Below, piece after piece: positions 54,107-62,700 of a stretch of 64,000 bases of DNA. The DNA comes from CAIWMF01 sp964402065. Its GTDB lineage: Bacteria > Verrucomicrobiota > Verrucomicrobiia > Chthoniobacterales > UBA6821. Both the position numbers and the translations under genes were made by a program. How positions within the stretch are numbered: the first letter of the stretch is position 1; every line of letters starts with the position of its first letter. The notes below the pieces were generated by a model, which was not told the origin of the DNA, searched no databases, and worked only from the letters and a program-made list of their open reading frames with translations. The DNA lies in assembly GCA_964402065.1 (NCBI GenBank), contig CAYOAN010000007.1, positions 30,966 through 94,965 on the forward strand, written 5' to 3'.

Positions 54107-54895
54107 ATGAATTCACTTGATCTTACTTTTCTTGGAACAGGAACCTCTCATGGCGTTCCAGTCATTGGCTGCTCATGTAAGGTCTGCACTTCAAATGATT
54201 CGCGCGATCAGCGAACACGCACTTCAATTTTACTTAAAACGTCCCAACATCAAGTCCTCATCGACACCACACCTGATTTAAGACACCAATGTCTACGTGA
54301 AAAAATCGATCACGTGGATGCTGTTTTATTCACGCACCCTCACACTGACCACATTATGGGATTTGATGATGTCCGTCGCTTTTGTGAAATACAGGACATG
54401 GCAATGCCGATTTATGCTTCTCCTTTTACCATGGAAAAACTAAGAGAGGCTTTTCGTTTTGCATTCGATGATCCAAAGCCGTGGAAAAATTACCTTCGTC
54501 TTGAGCCTCATCTCATTGAGGGAATTTTTGAATTGGGTGACTTAGAAATTACCCCCATTCCTCTTCCTCATGGAAAAATGACCACACTCGGTTTTGTTTT
54601 TCAACATCGAGGGGAAAAACTATTAGCCTACTATACTGACTGCCAAGAAGTGCCAGAAGCCGCTCTAAAAGCTGCTTCTGGAGCCAAAGTGCTTATTATA
54701 GATGCCCTGCGAGAAGAATATCATCCAACACATCTTAATTTTGAAGGAGCTTTAAATGCAGCGACTCATATCGGCGCAGAAAAAACATATTTCATTCATT
54801 TCACACATGATATCTCTCACGCCAAAAAAGAAGCTGAACTTCCTTCAAATATCAGACTGGCCTACGATGGGTTAAAGATTGCTATCAACTTTTAG
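54107..54895 (+). CDS. MBL-fold hydrolase, PhnP-like
   Basis: A 262-residue metallo-beta-lactamase-fold protein. TFLGTGTSHGVPVIGCSCKVC contains the PhnP-type Cys motif for an extra Zn; the metal core is FTHPHTDHIMGFDDVR; PLPHGKMTTLGFVF and IDALREEYHPTHLNFEGAL supply the later ligands. Family members hydrolyse cyclic phosphodiesters, such as the PhnP product of phosphonate breakdown, or act in related lipoate/tRNA pathways. No phn genes are nearby, so the substrate is open. ATG 54107 is preferred to an in-frame start at 54089. Confidence 0.87.
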   Translation: MNSLDLTFLGTGTSHGVPVIGCSCKVCTSNDSRDQRTRTSILLKTSQHQVLIDTTPDLRHQCLREKIDHVDAVLFTHPHTDHIMGFDDVRRFCEIQDMAMPIYASPFTMEKLREAFRFAFDDPKPWKNYLRLEPHLIEGIFELGDLEITPIPLPHGKMTTLGFVFQHRGEKLLAYYTDCQEVPEAALKAASGAKVLIIDALREEYHPTHLNFEGALNAATHIGAEKTYFIHFTHDISHAKKEAELPSNIRLAYDGLKIAINF

Positions 54896-54922
54896 AGCAT
54901 TCCTAATATAGTGCGTTCACCT

Positions 54923-55089
54923 TATAGTCAAATTACTTAGAAATGACAGGAAAGAACGGAGCGATTTTTAGAAAAGGCAAGGCTGAAGACTGAGCGCTAT
55001 CTCAACGATAACGTGATGGGATGAGAACGCTGCTTGTTCCTAAATAAGATCAAGTCAATTTATTGTTATTGCTAAGTAATTTGACTATA
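54923..55089. repeat. Miniature element, family 2, complete copy
   Basis: A 167-bp element with perfect 18-bp inverted ends: TATAGTCAAATTACTTAG (54923-54940) and CTAAGTAATTTGACTATA (55072-55089). No coding frame. A degraded copy lies at 53695-53831. It fills most of the 54896-55205 gap. Confidence 0.85.
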
Positions 55090-55205
55090 TAGCAGCACGT
55101 TGCTCCATCAGTTTGATATCCGCGTTGAGCAATGGGAGTGACGCAGGCCTGCGCCTCTGCAGTAGCATTTGGACAGACTCTACTTAGCTGCTCTATTAAA
55201 TCGCC

Positions 55206-56546
55206 CTAACTCTTTGCAGCCTCTGCAAATTCTTCGGCAAATTTCTCAGTGAAGCTCTGTGTCGGCCAAGAAGCTGCTTCACCAAAGGCACAGATAGTAC
55301 GACCAGCAATATTGTCAGCAATTGAGTGCAACATTTTTGGATCAGAAGCATTTCCCTTTCCTGCCAACATGCGAGTTGAAACTTTGGACATCCAAAGAAC
55401 ACCTTCACGACACGGCGTGCATTGCCCACAACTTTCATGCGCATAAAATTGATTGAGATTATTGAGCGCCCAAACCATGTTGCGTGAATCATCCATAACA
55501 ATGACAGCGGCACTTCCAATCATTGATCCCGCAGCAGCAACAGAAGCCGCATCAAGCACAAGATCCAGAAGCTTTACTTCTTCTTCTCTCATGGCGCCAT
55601 CAGGACCTGCTTTCTTCATTTTAAAAACTTCATCAGCTCGCAAAATTTTAGAAGAACTGCCTCCAGGAATAATTGCTTTCAAAGTTCTCCCCGGACGCAA
55701 ACCACCACAGATATCAAAAATTAATTCTCCCATTGTCACAGCACCAACAGGCAACTCGTATGTCCCAGGGCGCATCACATCACCACTCACGCACATAGTA
55801 CGGGTACCACCATCTCCTGCTGTTCCCATCTTGGCATATTCAGCAGAGCCGAGACGAAGAATGTGCTTCACGTGACAGATAGTTTCAACATTGTTCACAA
55901 TTGTCGGTGACATATAGAGCCCCAGCACCGCTGGAAAATACGGGGGCTTAATCCGTGGATAAGGACGTTTCCCCTCAAGTGATTCAAGCAAGCTCGTCTC
56001 CTCACCACAAATATAGGCGCCGCCACCTTCATGCACGTAGACATCAAGATCAAAGTCTTGTCCAAAAATATTCTTTCCTAAAAATCCACTAGCCTTCGCC
56101 TCTTCAATGGCTTTTTCCAAAATAGCTTTGGCATGTGTGAACTCACAGCGAATGTAAATATAAGCAAGATGAATATTGAGCGCGAAACAGGTAATAATAA
56201 TCCCTTCCAAAAGTTGATGTGGATCTTGATGCAAAATCACACGATCTTTAAAAGTCCCTGGCTCTGACTCATCCCCATTAACACAGAGGTAGTGAGGCTT
56301 CCCATCGTCTCGGCGAATAAATCCCCATTTGACACCTGTTGGAAAAGCAGCTCCACCACGCCCACGCAGGTTAGCAGCCTTCACTTCAGCGATGATTTCA
56401 TCAGGCTTCATCGTGAATGCTTTTTTTGCTTCATTATAACCACCATGCTTGAGATAGGTTTGAAGATCAGGCGCATAATTTGGCTCACTAACATTGCCAA
56501 AAATAATACGTCTCTCTTTAGGATGTGGTGTTGGAAGAGTGCTCAT
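55206..56546 (-). CDS. nuoF: NADH-quinone oxidoreductase subunit F
   Basis: A 446-residue NADH-binding subunit of complex I. LRGRGGAAFPTGVKWGF and VNGDESEPGTFKDR form the NADH/FMN site; EGGGAYICGEETSLLESLEG is the Gly-rich loop; SCGQCTPCREG with the late TICAFGEAA Cys binds the N3 [4Fe-4S] cluster. It sits at the cytoplasmic tip and passes electrons from NADH to NuoE/NuoG clusters. It follows nuoE by 11 bp. No nuoG follows; the next feature is a miniature element. Confidence 0.95.
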   Translation of the reverse strand: MSTLPTPHPKERRIIFGNVSEPNYAPDLQTYLKHGGYNEAKKAFTMKPDEIIAEVKAANLRGRGGAAFPTGVKWGFIRRDDGKPHYLCVNGDESEPGTFKDRVILHQDPHQLLEGIIITCFALNIHLAYIYIRCEFTHAKAILEKAIEEAKASGFLGKNIFGQDFDLDVYVHEGGGAYICGEETSLLESLEGKRPYPRIKPPYFPAVLGLYMSPTIVNNVETICHVKHILRLGSAEYAKMGTAGDGGTRTMCVSGDVMRPGTYELPVGAVTMGELIFDICGGLRPGRTLKAIIPGGSSSKILRADEVFKMKKAGPDGAMREEEVKLLDLVLDAASVAAAGSMIGSAAVIVMDDSRNMVWALNNLNQFYAHESCGQCTPCREGVLWMSKVSTRMLAGKGNASDPKMLHSIADNIAGRTICAFGEAASWPTQSFTEKFAEEFAEAAKS

Positions 56547-56557
56547 TACAAAAAAAA

Positions 56558-57091
56558 TTAAGAGTGTTTTGCCACGATGTTTTCAATATCAGCAGCGGTA
56601 ACTTTTTCAACAAGATCGTTATTGATCATGCAAACGGGAGCTGTGCCACAACTTGCAAGGCACTCCACAAATTCCACGCTAAACTTTCCATCAGGGCTTG
56701 TTGGCATTCCATGATGATGACCCTCTTTAGGATCAATACCAGTGGCCTTGCAGAGCTGATCATGAAGCTCATAACTTCCCGCCATCGCACAAGAAAGAGT
56801 CCGACAGACACGAATGATTGTCTTGCCTGGAGCTGTTTGTCGAAACCAAGGATAAAAAGTAACGATTTCTAAAATCGCAATTGGTTGGAGCTCTAATTTT
56901 GCAGCAATCCATTCAATGCCGGTCTCATCAATAAATCCAAAATGATTTTGCCAAAGATGCATGAGCGGCAAAGCAGCACTCCTCTTAGAAACAGGATAGT
57001 GCGTGATCGCCTCTTCTATTTTTTCAAGGAGGGCTGGAGGAATTTGAGAAGCTTGATTTGATGCTACAGGAGTGGAAGGAGTCGGATTCAT
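56558..57091 (-). CDS. nuoE: NADH-quinone oxidoreductase subunit E
   Basis: A 177-residue thioredoxin-fold subunit. The [2Fe-2S] ligands are Cys in VCRTLSCAMAGS (CxxxxC) and VECLASCGTAPVCM (CxxxC). N-terminal helices read ALPLMHLWQNHFGFIDETGI. It holds the off-path N1a cluster of complex I next to NuoF. It is slightly longer than usual because of a Pro/Ser-rich first ~15 residues. Confidence 0.93.
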   Translation of the reverse strand: MNPTPSTPVASNQASQIPPALLEKIEEAITHYPVSKRSAALPLMHLWQNHFGFIDETGIEWIAAKLELQPIAILEIVTFYPWFRQTAPGKTIIRVCRTLSCAMAGSYELHDQLCKATGIDPKEGHHHGMPTSPDGKFSVEFVECLASCGTAPVCMINNDLVEKVTAADIENIVAKHS

Positions 57092-57588
57092 GACAAGCGT
57101 ACGATGAAACCAAAAATTGAGATTCTGTGAAAGTTTAAAATGAAACGTTTAACCTAAAAACGTGAATGAAATGAGAAAGTTTGCATAAGGAGTCTGATCT
57201 AAACCTGATTCTTATGAGGCCGTAGCTAATCTATACGGCGCATTAGGCATGAGAACAAGCAGTTCTAACCAGCTTACATTGCATAACATTTTTATTTCTA
57301 TTCACGTTTTTAAGGTTACAGCGAATTGAATTGAAAAGGTCGCATTAAAAGCGCAGAAATTTTTAGGAAATACCAGAGCAAAGCCTGATCAGCATCCTAC
57401 CATCAAACTACCAGGATGAAAGCACTCCTTTTTTGTGAAAAAATCAACATCCTTTGTCGTTGATTTCAGTGTCATGCAAATCGAGGAAACCTCCTACTCG
57501 AAAAATATTTCTTTTAAATCACCTTGTCATGTGGGCCTAAAAAACATCAACCACAAGTATTAACCTGTCTAATTTTGCAGGAGCCTCT
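57092..57588. other. 497-bp intergenic region
   Basis: No convincing gene. It would carry the nuoEF promoter. Around 57345-57385 the text GCAGAAATTTTTAGGAAA and GCAAAGCCTGATCAGC faintly resembles the middle of family-2 elements, but the inverted ends are missing. Directly after the tRNA-Asn 3' end (57581-57596) GGAGCC-TCTT-GGCTCC forms a small hairpin that overlaps the CCA. Confidence 0.45.
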
Positions 57589-57663
57589 TGGCTCCAGCGG
57601 TAGGATTCGAACCTACGACCAATCGGTTAACAGCCGACCGCTCTACCACTGAGCTACGCTGGA
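57589..57663 (-). tRNA. tRNA-Asn (GUU)
   Basis: A complete cloverleaf on the minus strand: acceptor TCCAGCG/CGCTGGA, anticodon loop CTGTTAA with anticodon GTT, T arm GTAGG-TTCGAAT-CCTAC, and an encoded CCA. GTT anticodons are queuosine targets of Tgt. Confidence 0.95.
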
Positions 57664-57717
57664 TCACTAAGAGCGAAACATTATGAAGACTTTTTAAAAA
57701 AATGCAATCAGAAGAAC

Positions 57718-58863
57718 TTATTTTTTTCTGAGCATCGAAGAAAACTCTTCAAAAAGAGAAAGTGAGTCATGCGGACCTGGAGAAGCTTCCGGATGAAATT
57801 GAACAGCAAGAACCGGCTTATCGCGATGCTGAAACCCAGCAATAGTCTTATCATTAAGGTGACGATGAGTCACTTCCAAGTTTGATGGAAGACTCTCTTC
57901 ATCGATGGCATAACCATGATTTTGAGAGGTAATCAAAACACGTCCTGAGCGCAAATCTTGAACAGGGTGGTTGGCGCCACGATGTCCAAATTTTAATTTG
58001 AAGGTGCTTGCCCCAAATGCGTGTCCTAAAATTTGTAATCCTAGACAAATTCCAAAGATCGGTTTTTCTTCGGCTAAGCGACGAGCCTCTTGATGGATTG
58101 ATGTTAACTTTGCTGGATCGCCAGGACCGTTCGAAAAGAAAACTCCATCAGGATTCATGGACAAAACTTCTTCTGCAGTTGTGGTGGCAGGCACAACCAT
58201 GACCCGCAATCCTTGAGATCGCAGAAGTCGCAAAATATTTTTTTTGATACCAAAATCGTACGCTACTACTGTTGGCGAACGATCCGTAGTTGGAGCTACC
58301 TTCTTGGCTATCCCCCAAGGTGCAAGCTCACTCCCTTCGGGGTCCCACTCATAAATATGCTTCGTTGAAACCTGCGCTACCAAATCGAGTTCTTCTAAAA
58401 AAGACGATGCTTTTGCAATAGCAACCGCTTCAATTGAACTCATGGTTTCGGTGGTAATGCAAGCTCTCATCACCCCGCCAATCCTCAAATGACGGGTCAG
58501 CGCACGTGTATCAATACCACCCACGGCGACAATGCCATTTTTTTGGAGATACTCTTGAAGTCGCGATTGAGAACGCCAATTGCTAGCCACATCGCTTCTT
58601 TCCTCAACAATAAAACCACGCACATGGGAACGCTCACTCTCTCCATCGCTATCATTGATTCCATAATTGCCGATTTCTGGATAGGTCATTGCAACGATCT
58701 GTCCTCGATATGAAGGATCAGTCAAGATTTCTTGATAGCCGCACATGGAAGTGTTGAAGCAAACTTCGCCAGTGCAAGTGCCCAAAGCTCCAAAAGAAAA
58801 ACCATCGAAAACACGTCCGTCTTCTAAAGCAAGAAGGGCTGGGAGGTGAGATAAAGTGGACAT
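57718..58863 (-). CDS. carA: Carbamoyl-phosphate synthase small subunit
   Basis: A 381-residue glutaminase subunit. The N-terminal CarA domain (ALLALEDGRVFDGFSFGA, FNTSMCGYQEILTDPSYRGQ) is followed by a class I amidotransferase: FFSNGPGDPAKL, nucleophile Cys in GICLGLQILGHAFG, then FHPEASPGPHDS with His and Glu of the triad. It releases ammonia from glutamine for carbamoyl phosphate, the start of pyrimidine and arginine synthesis. carB is not in the window. It is single and faces away from the M23 gene. Confidence 0.96.
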   Translation of the reverse strand: MSTLSHLPALLALEDGRVFDGFSFGALGTCTGEVCFNTSMCGYQEILTDPSYRGQIVAMTYPEIGNYGINDSDGESERSHVRGFIVEERSDVASNWRSQSRLQEYLQKNGIVAVGGIDTRALTRHLRIGGVMRACITTETMSSIEAVAIAKASSFLEELDLVAQVSTKHIYEWDPEGSELAPWGIAKKVAPTTDRSPTVVAYDFGIKKNILRLLRSQGLRVMVVPATTTAEEVLSMNPDGVFFSNGPGDPAKLTSIHQEARRLAEEKPIFGICLGLQILGHAFGASTFKLKFGHRGANHPVQDLRSGRVLITSQNHGYAIDEESLPSNLEVTHRHLNDKTIAGFQHRDKPVLAVQFHPEASPGPHDSLSLFEEFSSMLRKK

Positions 58864-58981
58864 GAAAAAATAGAAGCGTCGTTAAAAATTTCGTGACAAC
58901 TATAACCAATCTCTGAAAATTTCGCCACCATTTTAAAAAAAATTGTATTCTTATAGCAGAGTCGAATATAAGTTCTGCCGC

Positions 58982-59695
58982 GTGTTTTATCGTTTCTGCT
59001 TTTTTACTTTTCTTGTTAGCTTCGCATTGATGGATCCTCTGCTTGCAATCTTCCCTTGCAAACCAGCTTCCATCAAACTTTCAAACGGCTTTGATTTTCC
59101 TGTAGCCCCCCCCGACGCTGATGGATGCTATAAATCACGAGGCTTTCGCACTGGCGGCCATCTTGGAGAAGATTGGCTTGTAAATGGTGGAAGCACCCAT
59201 AGTCTCGGACAGCCAGTGTACAATATTGGACAAGGCTTTGTTTTACTAGCTCGAGATATTCACGTTGCTTGGGGAAATGTTATTGTGATTCGCCATGCTT
59301 ATCTTGAAAAAGGCCAACTCCTTTTTATTGATTCACTTTACGCTCACTTAGATCGTATTGATGTGAAAGAAGGGACTACAGTACAGCGAGGCCAAAAAAT
59401 TGGAACTATTGGTAATAACCATGGAATGTACCCCTCACACCTGCATTTTGAAATCCATAAGAATTTAAATATTGGTGTTAATCATACTGGATTCCCAAAG
59501 ACGCTAATAAATTACTGGATTCCAACAGAATTCATTGTAAAACGAAGAATTCTTCAAGGAGGAGAACAGAAGGCTCCACTACCGATCACGCAATTTGATA
59601 TCCCCTCACCTTCTTCCTATTCAACAAAAAAACACCATTCCCTGCATTCAAAAAAACTGAATAAAAAACCTATTTCCAAAAAGCATTCTCAATAA
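58982..59695 (+). CDS. M23-family peptidase-like protein
   Basis: About 237 residues with a signal peptide (RFCFFTFLVSFALMDPLLA). The LytM/M23 fold is visible: FRTGGHLGEDWLVNGG (HxxxD Zn ligands), SLYAHLDRIDVKEGTTVQRG, IGTIGNNHGMYPSHLHFEIH (HLHFE). It would cut or bind peptidoglycan cross-bridges in the periplasm. A ~35-residue Lys/Ser-rich tail (KKHHSLHSKKLNKKPISKK) ends it. Start uncertain: GTG 58982 fits the signal peptide; TTG 58943 is also open. Confidence 0.78.
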   Translation: MFYRFCFFTFLVSFALMDPLLAIFPCKPASIKLSNGFDFPVAPPDADGCYKSRGFRTGGHLGEDWLVNGGSTHSLGQPVYNIGQGFVLLARDIHVAWGNVIVIRHAYLEKGQLLFIDSLYAHLDRIDVKEGTTVQRGQKIGTIGNNHGMYPSHLHFEIHKNLNIGVNHTGFPKTLINYWIPTEFIVKRRILQGGEQKAPLPITQFDIPSPSSYSTKKHHSLHSKKLNKKPISKKHSQ

Positions 59696-59774
59696 TAGAG
59701 CATTTCAGGATGGTGATAAGCCCATAGAATGGGCCAGAAAATATGATGCAGCTACAGCTTTATTAAAACTTCTC

Positions 59775-62700
59775 TTAAAAACGCATTCCTAAAGAAACAT
59801 TAAACACTTGAACGAGTGTTGTTGGGTTGCAAGATGAAGCGGTGTAGTTAAACAGCCAATTATATTTCTCCTTAAAGTTAATATTGAATCCAATATTTGA
59901 GGAAAGTGAGTCGCGTTGAGGTGTTGTCGACATATAAGTAAAGTTAGCCCCATTGCCTAAAGAGGAATTAAGAGCATAAGGATTTTGTAAAAACTCATGT
60001 TGCCAACCAAGGGAAACTTGTGGAATCATAGAAATGCCTTTCTTAAATTTCCACTCATAGAGACAGTGTGACCCTAAAACGTAAGTAAGGCTGTTCGCAT
60101 TAGCATTCCCTACAGAAAGATCGAGTGATTGAGCTCCTGTTTCGGCAAAAGGTTGTAATCCAAAATAAGTGTACTGCAAGGTTGTCATCGGTCCATACGT
60201 GAAGCCTCCCGCTTTCATGTCATATCCTACAGCTAACAAGCTATCAAGCTCACCGGCATTTGGAGCACTACTTGCAGTCCGATTAAGTCCAGGGAAGCTG
60301 ATACTACGGTTCACTTGATAACTATGTTGCGCTCCACCTGCGATTGCATTCGCGTAAAAACCGTTACGTTGACAAGTTCCAAAGGCCCCAAATCGAGAGC
60401 CATTATCACAAATGAAATTGCCACCACTCTGTTTCGTTTGCATTCCTTCATATCCGGCATACAAGCCAGTAGAGAATGTATCATTCCACTTGTAATCACT
60501 TCCAAAAGTGACGCCGCCGCTCTCGGAGCTGTAGCCAGGAAGTTGGTTTTGGATATTAATATTTGCAAAAACACCGTTACCATCGACAAAGAATCCCCAA
60601 CGGTTATCAGGAACCGGCTTAAGGATATCTTTTTGTGAGGACTGAGGATTTTTGCTATCATCCACAATCGGTGAATCATTAAAGCCTATTGCATTGAAGC
60701 CAACACCAGCATCACGAACATAGGAGAGACGCTGCACCATTGCACTGTATTGATTCACCGCAGTGTTAATGGCAATGGTTGCCATCGAGGTATAAAGTGC
60801 CGGGGAAACAGCATTGAAAGCAGCTGGATACGCTGAAGCAGTTAAAGAGTCAAGATCTACGGCGATGGTATATTCATCAGTGCCCCTTGATGCAGATCTA
60901 AAGGTATCAAGCGCTGCCGCAGTATTGTGCTGATTTTGGTTTTGAGCCAGCTGTGTATAACTTTTTGGAGCAAGTAAATCATAGAGAGTAGGGTCTCCTT
61001 CACAGATGATACGCCCACGCAAGAGAGGGTTTTTTACACCATTAATATAAACATCGGTGTCCCAATCTGAATCAAAATTTCCTATGATGTTGGCAGCTTG
61101 AGCAAAAGCATATTTAGTACCCATAGTAGGTACTGATCCACCAACAAAATTTCCTTCAAATTTACCACCAAGGTACATATTACGCTCAACAGTGGTACGA
61201 GCTCCCTCATTAGGAGATCCAAATTGATAATTAAGAGTACCGCTATTGGTACTAATGTAGTCAATCAGTACATTCAAAGTTCCAGTAGAAGCGATAGTCA
61301 ACGTTGAGTTAGTTCCATAGCTCAGCGTTCCAACTGTAAAATTAGTCGCAATTGTTTGGTCACCTGTAACGATAAAGGCTCCATTGGTTAAAATATTATA
61401 ATAGTTGTAATTAGTGCCCGCAATGTTAGCAGTGCTGAAGATATAACTACCAGGATCCTGATCCTTTAGTCTCATATTGCTACTACTATAATTAGACTGA
61501 GTTAAGGATACGGAATAAAGATTTGTATTGTTGTCCAGGGTACCTACTCCAATTGTATAGGTGCCCGTTGCACTACCAAAGTTAAGGTCATCAACATAAA
61601 TCACCGAAGTGCCGGGATTTTTTATATATAATACAGAAGTATCATTTATCCAATCTAGCGCCTTTGCATGAACATCTTGATTGATTGTCAAGTCTCCCCT
61701 ACTAAGAACGACATTAGAAGATCCCAAGGCATGTTCTGAATTTGCAATAACGTTACCACCATTGATCATAAGGCCACCCGAAAAGGTATTGCTCCCTGAT
61801 AACACGGTAGTCGCTGCAGTATTAGTAATAGCGAGAGCGCCGCTATCACTATCTGCTAAGTTTGCTGTTATCTCATTGGTACCATCTAATAAACTTAATG
61901 AGTTTCCTTTTAAGGTACCATTAGTGACTATGGCATCACTCAATGTCATAGCTCCCTGTGAGACAGTACCAGCTGATAAATTTAATGTTCCATTACTTAT
62001 TGAAAGAGCATTAGTGCTATCTCCTAGACTACTAGTAGCTGCAACAATCATTGTACTATTCGTAATAGCAGTCCCACCTGTATAAGTGTTGCTTATTATG
62101 CCAGCAATAGTGTTAGTCCCACCGATACTAACAACTTTACTTGTTCCTACAATATTAGCTGAAATGGCATTTGTATTTGTAGTAAAGAGCACTTCTGTAT
62201 TACTAATGACACCATTATAGACATAACCATTTTCCATCTTCAAAACACTCTGAACTTGAGTGGAGTCTCCAAGATTGAGTATACCATGACTAGTAAGTGT
62301 TGTTATTCCCGTGTAACTTCCTAATTTTCCTCCATTTGTAATGATGAGATAAGCGCCATTAATCATCGTGCCTCCCGTATAAGAGTTGTTACTATTGCTT
62401 AAATAAGTAAACGAAGAACCATTATTATTCGTTGATAAGAAAGATCCGGCAATCACTGATGAAGTCCCCACAAGCGCTGTTGCAATGATGTTTGTTCCCA
62501 TATCGCCATGAACAACCGTATTACTAAAACTACCATTTGTTGCTATACCATTCGTTATATAAACCAATGACTGCACTTGTGTTCCGCCAGAAAGATCTAA
62601 GGTTCCTCCGCCGCCAATATAAGTCGTTCCACTATCAGCGCCAAGAGCGCTATTGCTGGCTACATTTAGAATACTACCAAGAACATAAGTGCCATTAGTA

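Noticed and set aside
57330..57430. Third family-2 miniature element
   Set aside because: Only a few scattered words match, and the 18-bp inverted ends are absent.
59727..59741. Terminator hairpin GCCCAT-AGA-ATGGGC between the M23 and autotransporter genes
   Set aside because: Six-bp stem with no T-run on either side; not strong enough to call.
61681..62085. Plus-strand open frame of 134 codons inside the autotransporter
   Set aside because: Shadow of the low-complexity repeats on the other strand; composition Val/Leu/Pro as expected from reversed Gly/Asn/Thr codons.
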